NCBI GenBank assembly: GCA_018435605.1
Contig: JAHDNF010000001.1
Span: 62,001-126,000 of the forward strand
Direction of reading: 5' to 3'
DNA length: 64,000 nucleotides
Source: a bacterium
GTDB taxonomy: Bacteria > Auribacterota > Auribacteria > Auribacterales > Auribacteraceae
Position 1 is the first letter of the stretch; each line of letters begins with the position of its first letter. Below the pieces are notes generated by a model that was not told where the DNA came from, ran no database searches, and saw only the letters and a program-made list of their open reading frames with translations. Positions 12,345 to 21,096 of the stretch are shown here, in pieces. Made by a program: the position numbers and the translations under genes.

Positions 12345-12361
12345 TGGCATGCTAAATGCAT
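12345..12361 (+). promoter_or_regulatory. sigma54 (-24/-12) promoter of the glycosylation operon
   Basis: TGGCATGCTAAATGCAT: GG and GC are separated by exactly 10 bases, the -24 box TGGCA is exact and the -12 box ATGCA has one mismatch. Transcription should start near 12371, leaving a leader of about 43 bases with GGAGGA before the ATG at 12414. The 168-base gap before the operon holds nothing else recognisable. Confidence 0.72.
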
Positions 12362-12413
12362 TATGTTCGTTCAGAAACTGAAAGATGTTTTTACACTACA
12401 TTCTGGAGGAACC

Positions 12414-14042
12414 ATGCACATTTTAATAGTTACAAAAGATACTCTTCCGGCAGTCAGCCAGTTTTGTTTACCGGATTCTATGCGGTTGTGGGGGATCGGT
12501 GAAGGACTAAAAAAAAATGGATATGACATAACCTACCTTATGCCGGAAACCAACTACGGTGTGCAGGGCAAACGTAAATGTACAGGCAGGACATATTATT
12601 ACCGTAACAACACAATTAATTCTATTATAGATTCGCTCAAACCGGATATGCTTATTGCTCAGGACTGGAAAACATCCGAAATGATAAATTGCAAACGCAT
12701 ACCCATGGCAATCGATCTGGCAGGCATTGACGACCATGTTACATGCAATATCAGCGATCAGATCAAGAAAATCCGCGCACTTCAAAAAGGCGACTTGTTT
12801 TTGTGCGCGTCCGAACAACAGAAATGGTTTTATATTAACTGGCTTATGCAAAGCGGGTTTGATATGGCTCAAGATATCGTAAAGGTTGTCCCTAATTATT
12901 ATCAGGAATCGTTTGTAAAGAAAGTACGCAAGACTAAATGCGTATCACGAAATCCTGTGTTTCTTACTTATTGGGATAACTATGTCTCTAAAAATTTTAG
13001 TGTGGTTTCCAGAATAATCAATATGTTGTCCGTAAGGGAACGCGGATACTACAACATTTTATCAGGCGTTGCTACGTATGAAAACGACATAGAAAATTTT
13101 CTTAACTTGTATAACAGCCTTTCCTCAGATCAGGATTGTTTTTCTGTAAATGAAATTATTACATGGAAAGAGTTGCGCGAGTCATTTTATAACGCGGATG
13201 TAGCGATTTTCCTCGAACAAAGCAATATGACAAGCCAGATGGGTATCCCTGACAGGGCTATTCAGTATATGTGCGCAGGATTGCCTATAGTTTGCTCAAA
13301 AGGAACGCTGTTGGCGCAGTTAATAGAGCAGTATGGCGCAGGCTGGGTTGTCGATGTGTCCGATGCCGATGAAATTTTCTCCTGTATCAATTCATTGATC
13401 AATTATCCTGAAAGCATACAAAAAGCCCGCTCGGGCGTTTCCGATTTGCTTGCGGATAAAGTATTTTCTATCGCAAATATTCAGCCTGTGTCCGATTATT
13501 GCAGGAATATCAAAAAAGCTACGCGCAAGGATGCAGGTATTATCGGGCATTTACTTGACTTTTCCCATAATGTAGTCAATATTCAAAATCCTCTTTTGAA
13601 CGATATGTATATAGAAAATATCCTTGTTATGGTGTCAGGATCGTGGTCGCAACTGGCCGATTGTCTCGATATGATCGACATAATGTTTCCTCTGTCGAAT
13701 ATAACATTGTTATGTCCTGACTCTAAGTTGATTGAAGATATGGAAATTACTGCGGATTGTGAGCTAATCATCTATGAAAACGATGTTTTCTCTCCTGAAG
13801 ATGTAACCGGCGCACTTTTGCAAAACGATACTGAAAGGTTCGATTTGGGTATAGCGCTATTCGACAATCAATTCACCGAAGATAATACGGGGTTAAAAAA
13901 TGCGCTTCTCGCCTCCGGCGCTAAATATAAAGTCGGTTTTACCTGCGATCAGAATTTTGTTCTTCTTGAAGACAGCATAGAAAAATGTATCGCTGAAGTT
14001 CTCGATACAATCACACAGACATCCGGCAGTATTAATCCCTGA
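12414..14042 (+). CDS. glycosyltransferase (GT4/GT-B-like) with an extra C-terminal domain
   Basis: Residues 1-370 look like a GT-B enzyme: the N-terminal MHILIVTKDTLPAVSQF strand-loop and a C-terminal donor-site region GIPDRAIQYMCAGLPIVCSKG resembling the GT4 acceptor/donor motif. Residues about 400-540 form a second Rossmann-like unit (ILVMVSGSW...ITLLCPDS) of unknown role. The start has GGAGGA 4 bases upstream. An ATG 17 codons earlier lies before the predicted transcription start. First gene of the sigma54 glycosylation operon. Acceptor and sugar are unknown. Confidence 0.72.
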   Translation: MHILIVTKDTLPAVSQFCLPDSMRLWGIGEGLKKNGYDITYLMPETNYGVQGKRKCTGRTYYYRNNTINSIIDSLKPDMLIAQDWKTSEMINCKRIPMAIDLAGIDDHVTCNISDQIKKIRALQKGDLFLCASEQQKWFYINWLMQSGFDMAQDIVKVVPNYYQESFVKKVRKTKCVSRNPVFLTYWDNYVSKNFSVVSRIINMLSVRERGYYNILSGVATYENDIENFLNLYNSLSSDQDCFSVNEIITWKELRESFYNADVAIFLEQSNMTSQMGIPDRAIQYMCAGLPIVCSKGTLLAQLIEQYGAGWVVDVSDADEIFSCINSLINYPESIQKARSGVSDLLADKVFSIANIQPVSDYCRNIKKATRKDAGIIGHLLDFSHNVVNIQNPLLNDMYIENILVMVSGSWSQLADCLDMIDIMFPLSNITLLCPDSKLIEDMEITADCELIIYENDVFSPEDVTGALLQNDTERFDLGIALFDNQFTEDNTGLKNALLASGAKYKVGFTCDQNFVLLEDSIEKCIAEVLDTITQTSGSINP

Positions 14043-14062
14043 GAAATTACTGAGGCGGGCAT

Positions 14063-15439
14063 ATGATGCTTCAAACGCAAATTGATCCTACTTTGCAGTC
14101 AAGCGCTTGCGAGGTACGATTGTCGATATGTATAGTTAACTGGAATACATGTGATTTTTTGTATGCGTGCTTGCGGTCGATTCAGAAATCACAAAACAAT
14201 GTTTCTTTCGAAGTTATCGTGATCGATAATGCCTCGCAAGACGGTTCAGCTACAATGCTTCAGCTTATGTTTCCGAAAGTAAAAAAAATTATCAACAATG
14301 ATAATATAGGTTATGCCGCGGCTAACAATCAGGCGATGGGGCTTGCTCAAGGAGAATATATCCTTCTGCTGAACCCTGATACAGTCATACCGGATCGTGT
14401 TTTTGACGTTTTAATAGAAAAAATGGATGCCGACCCGTCTATCGGAGTCATCAGCTGTCAGCTACGCAATCCTGACGGTTCTATTCAGCGGTTTTGCTCA
14501 GGATTGCCAAATATAAAAGACGAATTGTTTTTGCAATCAGGCCTTGACCGCCGGTATCCTGAGCACTGCTGGGCAGGACATAGAATGCTTGGCTATTTTG
14601 ATTATACTTTACAGCAGGATGTCGAGCAACCTCCGGGGACATTTTTATTTGTGCGCAAATCGGTAATTGAAGATGTCGGCGGGTTTGACGAACAATTTCC
14701 TATTTTTTTCAATGATGTCGACTGGTGCAAACGTATTCTTGATGCGGGATGGCGTATTGTTTTTACTCCTGATACATATATTTTTCATCATAAAAGCGCG
14801 AGTGTCAAAAAACAGCTGGATAAAAGCCTGACAGATGCTTTTTATATGCGCAAAAAATATTACCGCAAACATTTTGGAGCGATTTTCGCTTATTTGTTGT
14901 CGCAGTTCGCTCCTTTAGGAAAAACATCGGGACCAATTATGAAAAAATTCGATGAGGTTGATCCTAAAGGACCGTTTCTATTGATAAAATCTTCTTATGA
15001 TGCTCATTTCGATCTGTTTATTAAAATACTGCGTGAAAAATTTCCGTCCGCTTGTTTCGATATTTTGACCGTAAAGGCTGAAGACCGCACTCGCTATGGA
15101 AATCTGTGCAGGCATTGCTTTATTTATGTCGGTTCCTCAAACTGGATATCCATACGGCAGATCGATATGGATTTGCTCGGAAGTCTTCGTAAATCGGCAT
15201 ATAAAGGAGTATTTTTCCCGCACGCCACAGTTGACGGCGCTGGATACTGGAATATAGTATTTTTTGCCTGTGCGCTTAATGCCGGTATAGCCGGAGCTTT
15301 CGGCATTGACGGTGTGTGGCATCTATTTAACCCAAAAGGATTTAAAAAATTAAAAGGCTTTTTTGTTTACGGTGCGGCATGCTTATTGCTTCTTACCGGA
15401 TATGTACTGAATATACTATCTTGTAAAAAACGGAGCTGA
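14063..15439 (+). CDS. family 2 glycosyltransferase with C-terminal extension and membrane segment
   Basis: A GT-A fold GT2 transferase, rhamnosyltransferase-like: SICIVNWNTCDFLYACLRSI, VIDNASQDGS, LLLNPDTVIP (metal-binding DxD-like), GGFDEQFPIFFNDVDWCKR. After residue about 305 comes an extra domain (GPFLLIKSSYDAHFDLF...) with a hydrophobic C-terminal helix (about 430-452) that could anchor it to the membrane. A similarly placed Rossmann-like extension occurs in the preceding gene product. The role in building an external glycan is inferred from the operon. Confidence 0.8.
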   Translation: MMLQTQIDPTLQSSACEVRLSICIVNWNTCDFLYACLRSIQKSQNNVSFEVIVIDNASQDGSATMLQLMFPKVKKIINNDNIGYAAANNQAMGLAQGEYILLLNPDTVIPDRVFDVLIEKMDADPSIGVISCQLRNPDGSIQRFCSGLPNIKDELFLQSGLDRRYPEHCWAGHRMLGYFDYTLQQDVEQPPGTFLFVRKSVIEDVGGFDEQFPIFFNDVDWCKRILDAGWRIVFTPDTYIFHHKSASVKKQLDKSLTDAFYMRKKYYRKHFGAIFAYLLSQFAPLGKTSGPIMKKFDEVDPKGPFLLIKSSYDAHFDLFIKILREKFPSACFDILTVKAEDRTRYGNLCRHCFIYVGSSNWISIRQIDMDLLGSLRKSAYKGVFFPHATVDGAGYWNIVFFACALNAGIAGAFGIDGVWHLFNPKGFKKLKGFFVYGAACLLLLTGYVLNILSCKKRS

Positions 15440-15443
15440 AAGC

Positions 15444-16385
15444 ATGGAAAAAGGCATCTCAGTTATCATGGTCAATCACAACGGTGAGGAGCTTATAAAG
15501 AAATATCTCCCAAAAGTTGTAAAAAGCCTCAAGGCTGTTAAGAAGTACAAATGGGAACTGTTGTTTTTTGATAATGGGAGTACTGATAATAGTATCCGTA
15601 TAGTTCACGATATATGCCATGAAGCCCGTGTCCTCGATTCGCCCAGCAATTTGGGTTTTTCCATATCCAATAACATAACCAGCAGGTTTGCCCGTTACGA
15701 ATATCTGCTTTTTTTAAACAATGACATCGAGCCGAATCCTGATTTTCTCAATCCGCTTATTGAACGTATTGAGGATAAAAAAGTCTTTGCTGTCGCGCCC
15801 CGTATGTACCGATTCGATCAACAGTTGGATGACGGTATACGTCATGCCGAGTTTCGTACAGGGTTGTTGACTCCGGTTTTGCATGTGTCTAAATCGCTTG
15901 AGGATAAGTCGGATTTTACGACATTTTTCTGCGGTGGAGCGGTACTGCTCAAAAAAGATATTTTCAATGAGCTTGGCGGATTCGACGTTTTGTTTAATCC
16001 ATATTCATGGGAAGACCTTGACCTTGCCTATAGGGCGTGGAAACGGGGATATGAGGTGATCTATGAACCGCGTAGCGTGGTATACCATCATCGCGAGGGA
16101 ACAGCTAGGAAGGTATATTCGCCGACTTATAGAAAAATGATTGTATGGCGCAACAGATTTCTTTTCATGTGGAAAAATTTGTCGTTTTACCCGTGGATAG
16201 CGGAACACATAGTGTTTTTACCAATAAAGTTGATCAAGTTTCTTTTTACCGGACGAGGGGCTTATGTACTTGGTTTCTTCTGGGCGCTTAATCGGTTGCC
16301 GCAGTTATTTCTTGTGCGTTGGCGCGAACATAAGTTCAATAAACGCTCGGATAAAGATATTTTTAATTTAATGAGGGTATCATGA
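15444..16385 (+). CDS. family 2 glycosyltransferase
   Basis: A GT2 enzyme of 313 aa: ISVIMVNHNGEELIKKYLPK, FFDNGSTDNS, FLNNDIEPNP and GGFDVLFNPYSWEDLDLAYR (catalytic acidic region). The C-terminal part has hydrophobic stretches (about 248-290) suggesting membrane association. It is closely related to the next gene product, so the pair looks like a tandem duplication. Its stop overlaps the next start (ATGA). Confidence 0.85.
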   Translation: MEKGISVIMVNHNGEELIKKYLPKVVKSLKAVKKYKWELLFFDNGSTDNSIRIVHDICHEARVLDSPSNLGFSISNNITSRFARYEYLLFLNNDIEPNPDFLNPLIERIEDKKVFAVAPRMYRFDQQLDDGIRHAEFRTGLLTPVLHVSKSLEDKSDFTTFFCGGAVLLKKDIFNELGGFDVLFNPYSWEDLDLAYRAWKRGYEVIYEPRSVVYHHREGTARKVYSPTYRKMIVWRNRFLFMWKNLSFYPWIAEHIVFLPIKLIKFLFTGRGAYVLGFFWALNRLPQLFLVRWREHKFNKRSDKDIFNLMRVS

Positions 16386-17434
16386 ACGGAATTTCTATTG
16401 TAATACCTAACTGGAATGGCGCGCGTACATTGCCGTTTGTTTTGAAAAGAGTTTACGAGGTGATGAACGCACAGCAGTGTCCTTTTGAAGTTATTGTAAT
16501 AGACGATGCCAGCACTGATGAAAGCCTTGAGACGCTCAAGGATTTTCCTCAGGTTCGTTTAGGTATTTCACAGAGAAACCAAGGGTTTTCTAAAACTGCA
16601 AACAGATGTGTCGCGTCTGCTCGATATGAACTAGTGTTTTTGATCAGCAATGATATTCTGCTGACAGGATCAATAAACCCAATGATAGAGCATTTCGATG
16701 ACCCGAAGGTTTTTGCAGTTAGTCCTCAGGTGCGATGGCGTAATAACGGCGTTTTTGCCTATGGTAAACGAACGGTGCAGTGGGATAACGGCTATTTCAA
16801 AGTCAAGGAGCATCCTTTTATCGCAACGCCGGTATACACGTTGTTTGCTTGCGGAGGGTCGGCGATATTTCGAAAATCATTGTTTATGGAGCTTGGTGGA
16901 TTTGACGATCTTTACAAACCTTTTTACTGGGAAGAAATAGATTTGAGTTACAGAGCGTGGAAACGCGGATATACCGTAATTCACGAACCAAGGTCAACTG
17001 TATATAACACAGACAGAGGTGTGATTAAGACAAATTTTAAGCGCTGGTATATCAAGCTGATTTCGGGCAGAAACAGCTATTTATTTCTATGGAAAAACAT
17101 TAATTCGGCAAAGTATATGCGCAGGCATCTAAGTATTCTATTGCCTTCTCTTATTGCCGATGTACTGCACAATCAATGGCGGTTTCCGCTGTGTGTGCTG
17201 ATGGCGTTGCTTCGTCTGCCGGCGGTATTGCGTCGGCGTTCGGTTGAAAAACAACATGTCGTCGTGGATGACGAATCGGTCTTCGAACTGGTTGCATCCA
17301 ATGAGTATTATACTGCAACAAGTGTTGACCATAACATGGAAAACAAACAAGAAACTGGAACGCAAGAGGTATTTTCTCATGAAAGTCGCGGTAATCATCC
17401 AAGCGCGTATGGGCTCACAGCGTTTTCCGGGTAA
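16382..17434 (+). CDS. family 2 glycosyltransferase
   Basis: A GT2 enzyme of 350 aa: ISIVIPNWNGARTLPFVLKR, VIDDASTDES, LISNDILL and GGFDDLYKPFYWEEIDLSYR. Alignment by eye with the preceding product runs through WKRGY.VIHEPRS.VY, supporting paralogy. The 3' end overlaps the next gene by 56 bases in another frame, giving this protein a polar tail of about 40 residues without recognisable domain features. Confidence 0.84.
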   Translation: MNGISIVIPNWNGARTLPFVLKRVYEVMNAQQCPFEVIVIDDASTDESLETLKDFPQVRLGISQRNQGFSKTANRCVASARYELVFLISNDILLTGSINPMIEHFDDPKVFAVSPQVRWRNNGVFAYGKRTVQWDNGYFKVKEHPFIATPVYTLFACGGSAIFRKSLFMELGGFDDLYKPFYWEEIDLSYRAWKRGYTVIHEPRSTVYNTDRGVIKTNFKRWYIKLISGRNSYLFLWKNINSAKYMRRHLSILLPSLIADVLHNQWRFPLCVLMALLRLPAVLRRRSVEKQHVVVDDESVFELVASNEYYTATSVDHNMENKQETGTQEVFSHESRGNHPSAYGLTAFSG

Positions 17435-18110
17435 GGTTGTAAAACCTTTATGTGGAGAAACTATTTTATGGCATATCATTGAGCGTGTAAAACACGCCAT
17501 GACTGTTGACGAGATAATTGTGGCGACAACAGATCAGCCGGCAGATGAGGCTGTTGTCAGCGAATGCAAAAAAATCGATATACCTGTGTTTCGAGGCGAC
17601 GAATATGACGTGCTTGATCGTTACTATATGGCTTCCCAACTGGTAAAATCAGATCATATATGCAGGGTAACCGCGGATAACCCGATGATCGAACCGCGTT
17701 TCATAGATATGGCAAAAGCGCGTATGGAATTTTCCGATGAAGAGTATTTGTCTATTGACGGATGCCCGCTTGGCACAGGCATAGAATTATTCACTAAAAA
17801 AGCTCTATGGAAAGCGGCTAAACAGGCGGTTGAGCATTATCAACGTGAACATGTAACACCATATATAAGGGAAAATGGGCATTTGTTTTTATCCGGTTCG
17901 GTGAGAGTTCCTCTTCAGTTCTATCATCCGGATATACGTTTGACTGTCGATACACCGGAAGACTTTATGCTTCTTGATCATATTTACGGGGTTTTATACA
18001 AACAGGGATCGATACTCAGGCTGGAAGATGTCTTGAAAATGCTTTTATCCGATCCCGAATTGCTCGCCGTTAACCGGCATGTCAAACAACGTTCGGCGGT
18101 TTCATTTTAG
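17379..18110 (+). CDS. SpsF/NeuA-like cytidylyltransferase-fold protein
   Basis: A nucleotidyltransferase of 243 aa starting MKVAVIIQARMGSQRFPGKV, the nucleotide-binding loop of acylneuraminate cytidylyltransferases. It is followed by DEIIVATTDQPADEAV, VFRGDEYDVLDRYY and RVTADNPMIEPRF, typical of the SpsF subgroup. It probably activates the nonulosonic acid made by the next gene product to its CMP form. A longer reading from 17244 runs deep into the previous gene and lacks the family start. AGAGG lies upstream of ATG 17379. Confidence 0.85.
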   Translation: MKVAVIIQARMGSQRFPGKVVKPLCGETILWHIIERVKHAMTVDEIIVATTDQPADEAVVSECKKIDIPVFRGDEYDVLDRYYMASQLVKSDHICRVTADNPMIEPRFIDMAKARMEFSDEEYLSIDGCPLGTGIELFTKKALWKAAKQAVEHYQREHVTPYIRENGHLFLSGSVRVPLQFYHPDIRLTVDTPEDFMLLDHIYGVLYKQGSILRLEDVLKMLLSDPELLAVNRHVKQRSAVSF

Positions 18111-18122
18111 AGGAGAGATATT

Positions 18123-19175
18123 ATGAGTACAGCGGTTCGTATAGTGAATTTCAGTATCGGGAACGGCTTGCCGGCATTCATTATTGCCGAAATCGGTATC
18201 AATCATAATGGAAATATCGATAGAGCTAGAGAATTGATAACTGCCGCGAAAAAGGCAGGCGCAAACGCTGTGAAATTTCAGTCATTCAAGGCCGAAAAAA
18301 TGTGTGATATGCACCTGAACGAAACTAAAGACGTTGAAGGAATAACAGGCGGTACAAAATCATCATACGATATGTACAAGGCGCTGGAAGTTACCGACGA
18401 AATGCATTACGAACTGCTAAAACACGCCCATAACGAAGGAATAATATTTTTCTCTTCAGTATTTGACGAACAAACCGCAGATTTTTTAGATGCGCTTGAC
18501 GTGCCGGCATACAAAATAGCATCCGGAGACTTGACTCATCTGCCTCTTATCGAGCATGTGGCAAAGAAAGGTAAACCGATTTTAATTTCTACCGGATTGG
18601 CTACAATGGATGATGTGGTAAAAGCGGTCAATGTGTGTCATAGGGTCGGCAACGATCAGCTTGTACTGTTACATTGTGTGAGCAGTTATCCGCCGCCTGC
18701 GGAAGATGTCAATCTGAACGCTATGCTGACAATGGCGCGTACCTTTTCTCATCCGGTAGGATATTCCGACCACTGCGAAGGTTCGCTTGCGTGTATAGCG
18801 GCTGTTTCCATGGGAGCTACGGTTATCGAAAAACATTTTACGCTAGATAACGCATGGCAGGGGCCTGACCATCGCATTTCCCTTACTGCCGAGATGTTTG
18901 CCGATTGTGTGCGAATGATAAGAGATATCGAAGCGATGAAGGGCAACGGAATAAAAGTTCCTGCTAAATCGGAACGTGATGCCGTAACATCGAGCAGACG
19001 AAGTATCAGGATACGGGGGGCGGTTACAGAGGGCGAGATTATAACGCCCGATAAAATAATTATGCTCAAGCCGGAAATAGGCTTACCTCCTGAAGATATT
19101 AATAGAATATTGGGGCGTAAGGCAAAAAAAAATTTAGGGAATCATGCTCCGGTAACATGGGGTGTAATCGAATAA
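18123..19175 (+). CDS. NeuB-family nonulosonic acid synthase (sialic/legionaminic/pseudaminic type)
   Basis: A TIM-barrel NeuB domain (about 1-285) plus C-terminal SAF/antifreeze-like domain (about 290-350). Signatures: IIAEIGINHNGNIDRARELI, AVKFQSFK, YKIASGDLTHLPL, PILISTGLATMDDV, LLHCVSSYPPP, GYSDHCEGS and IEKHFTLD, with catalytic/metal residues in these stretches. It condenses phosphoenolpyruvate with an N-acylated hexosamine. Which nine-carbon sugar is made cannot be decided from the sequence. GAGGAGA precedes the ATG. Confidence 0.9.
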   Translation: MSTAVRIVNFSIGNGLPAFIIAEIGINHNGNIDRARELITAAKKAGANAVKFQSFKAEKMCDMHLNETKDVEGITGGTKSSYDMYKALEVTDEMHYELLKHAHNEGIIFFSSVFDEQTADFLDALDVPAYKIASGDLTHLPLIEHVAKKGKPILISTGLATMDDVVKAVNVCHRVGNDQLVLLHCVSSYPPPAEDVNLNAMLTMARTFSHPVGYSDHCEGSLACIAAVSMGATVIEKHFTLDNAWQGPDHRISLTAEMFADCVRMIRDIEAMKGNGIKVPAKSERDAVTSSRRSIRIRGAVTEGEIITPDKIIMLKPEIGLPPEDINRILGRKAKKNLGNHAPVTWGVIE

Positions 19176-19202
19176 CAGGTATTTTAAAAGGCGGATAAAA
19201 TC

Positions 19203-20276
19203 ATGCACGAATTGTTTGAAGGTAAAAAAATACTGGTTACAGGCGGTGCCGGCTCAATAGGCAGTGAGATTGTCAGGTCTTTGCTCCAGTACAATCCCGC
19301 GGTAATACGTGTGTATTCGCGAGGAGAATCCGAACAGTTCGACCTGCAACATGAACTCAAGCGGCATAACAATATCCGGTATCTGGTCGGCGATGTCCGC
19401 GACAAAGCGCGTCTTGCCAAATCATTTAAAGGAATTGATTATGTATTTCACGCCGCGGCGCTAAAACATGTGCCTGCATGTGAATACAATCCTTTCGAAG
19501 CGGTAAAAACCAATGTGATCGGTACGGAAAACGTAATTGAAGTTGCCAGTGAAGAAGGCGTTTCAAAGGTGATTTCCATCAGTACCGATAAGGCGTGCAG
19601 TCCTACTAATGTCATGGGCGCAACCAAACTGTTGGCAGAGCGTCTTATCGCGGCGGCTAATTATTCTCAGGGAACCAATGACACAATTTTTGCCTCGGTA
19701 AGATTTGGGAATGTAATGGGGTCCCGTGGGTCGGTAATACCGTTGTTTTACCGTCAGATTACTCAGGGAGGGCCGGTTACCATTACCGATCCTTCGATGA
19801 CCCGTTTTATGATGACTATTCCTCAGGCTATCAAACTGGTTTTCGAAGCACTGCGGATTGCTCAGGGCGGTGAAATTTTTATATTGAAAATGCCTGCGCT
19901 ACGCCTCTTAGACCTCGCAGAGGTTATGATTGAGGAAATAGCGCCGTTGGCAGGTTTTTTGCCGTGTGATATCGAAATGAAATATATCGGCTCGCGTCCC
20001 GGAGAGAAACTCTATGAAGGCTTGCTTACATCCGGCGAGGCAAAGCTCGCTGTGGAACTGGACGATATGTTTATCCTGTCGTCGCGAATTTACGATAACG
20101 AACCAGCCGAGTTAGATTCAAATAAAACCGTAGCTCCGTATACGTCGAATAACGTGCCTTTGCTTGATAAACATGAAATCAAAAGACTTTTGCAGTCCAT
20201 AGATGTTGTGCCAAAAATCAGTAGAGTAGCGAAAAAAACAAAACCGCGTTTTGATCGTGTCAATGTCAATGTTTGA
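19203..20276 (+). CDS. NAD-dependent UDP-sugar 4,6-dehydratase, short CapD/PglF/PseB-like
   Basis: An extended SDR of 357 aa with NAD loop VTGGAGSIGSEIVRSLL and FHAAALKHVP. The catalytic segment ISISTDKACSPTNVMGATK carries Met where most SDRs and PseB have Tyr, as in the WbpM/CapD/PglF subgroup (Met-Lys triad). It lacks the membrane domain of long CapD/WbpM proteins. The likely product is a UDP-4-keto-6-deoxy-HexNAc feeding nonulosonate synthesis by its neighbours. The usual aminotransferase, acetyltransferase and UDP-sugar hydrolase are not in the operon. Confidence 0.85.
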   Translation: MHELFEGKKILVTGGAGSIGSEIVRSLLQYNPAVIRVYSRGESEQFDLQHELKRHNNIRYLVGDVRDKARLAKSFKGIDYVFHAAALKHVPACEYNPFEAVKTNVIGTENVIEVASEEGVSKVISISTDKACSPTNVMGATKLLAERLIAAANYSQGTNDTIFASVRFGNVMGSRGSVIPLFYRQITQGGPVTITDPSMTRFMMTIPQAIKLVFEALRIAQGGEIFILKMPALRLLDLAEVMIEEIAPLAGFLPCDIEMKYIGSRPGEKLYEGLLTSGEAKLAVELDDMFILSSRIYDNEPAELDSNKTVAPYTSNNVPLLDKHEIKRLLQSIDVVPKISRVAKKTKPRFDRVNVNV

Positions 20277-20297
20277 AATTTTAAGAAGGTTGTCAGT

Positions 20298-21092
20298 ATG
20301 CAGTTGAGCGTCTATAAAACTATGAAGGATGGGTATACCGGCTTTGTCGATTCGCGGCAATCCGTGCTTGAAAAAATTTGTCTCGGATATATCAGAGAAC
20401 CAGCCGGTTCGTCGCGTAAGATTTGTGCCATGAATGGATTTGAGCAGGTATTGGTGCTGTTGAGTGGGTCATGTGAAATTGTGTTCGCAGACGGGGTACG
20501 TCATAAACTCGGGCCTAGAGATGATTTGTTTACGCAAAAGGCATGGGCTGTTTATCTACCTGTAGGAGATAGCGCGACATTAATTGCATCTGAAGGATTT
20601 GAAGCTGTGCTGAGCTCTGTCAAAGCCGATAGAGTTTATTCAAGGGTTGTGATAACACCTGATATGGTGCATGGGCGTTCGGTAGGGAAAGGCGTCTATC
20701 AAAGGATGGTATATGATATCGCCGGATCGGATTTTCCTGCGCATAGAATTCTTATAGGAGAAACTGTAAATCCCGAGGGAAACTGGTCGAGTTTTCCTCC
20801 TCATAAGCATGATGAGGCGCGCGGAGATGAAGAAGTCAAACTGGAAGAGGCTTATTATTTCAGGGTCAAACCCGCGCACGGGTTTGGTTTTCAGAGAATA
20901 TACAGTCCGAAATATTCTATTGATGAGGCGATAGTTGTTAAGAACCATTGTGTTACGCTTATCCCGTGCGGATACCATCCGGTTTCGGCATCACCGGGAT
21001 ATACTCTGTATTATTTATGGATACTTGCAGGCGAGGCACGCCAAATGCAACCGTATGACGATCCTGACCATACATGGATTAAATCGAGGTGA
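20298..21092 (+). CDS. IolB-like 5-deoxy-glucuronate isomerase
   Basis: A bicupin of 264 aa, IolB length. Strong IolB signatures are ETVNPEGNWSSFPPHKHD (155-172, metal ligands His169/His171), EEAYYFRV (Glu183/184), GFGFQRIYS and LIPCGYHPV (His227). IolB converts 5-deoxy-glucuronate to 5-dehydro-2-deoxygluconate in inositol breakdown, yet no other iol gene is near. It sits between a sugar-nucleotide dehydratase and a FlgN-like gene in a sigma54 operon, so another keto-sugar substrate is possible. The family assignment is firm, the role is not. Confidence 0.87.
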   Translation: MQLSVYKTMKDGYTGFVDSRQSVLEKICLGYIREPAGSSRKICAMNGFEQVLVLLSGSCEIVFADGVRHKLGPRDDLFTQKAWAVYLPVGDSATLIASEGFEAVLSSVKADRVYSRVVITPDMVHGRSVGKGVYQRMVYDIAGSDFPAHRILIGETVNPEGNWSSFPPHKHDEARGDEEVKLEEAYYFRVKPAHGFGFQRIYSPKYSIDEAIVVKNHCVTLIPCGYHPVSASPGYTLYYLWILAGEARQMQPYDDPDHTWIKSR

Positions 21093-21096
21093 TTTG

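Noticed and set aside
12363-12413. In-frame ATG that would lengthen the GT4-like protein by 17 residues
   Set aside because: It lies upstream of the transcription start expected from the sigma54 element, has no ribosome binding site, and the GGAGGA-ATG at 12414 gives a normal GT-B N terminus.
19203-20276. Naming the dehydratase pseB
   Set aside because: PseB carries Tyr at the catalytic position. This protein has Met, so a pseudaminic acid pathway name would overstate the evidence.
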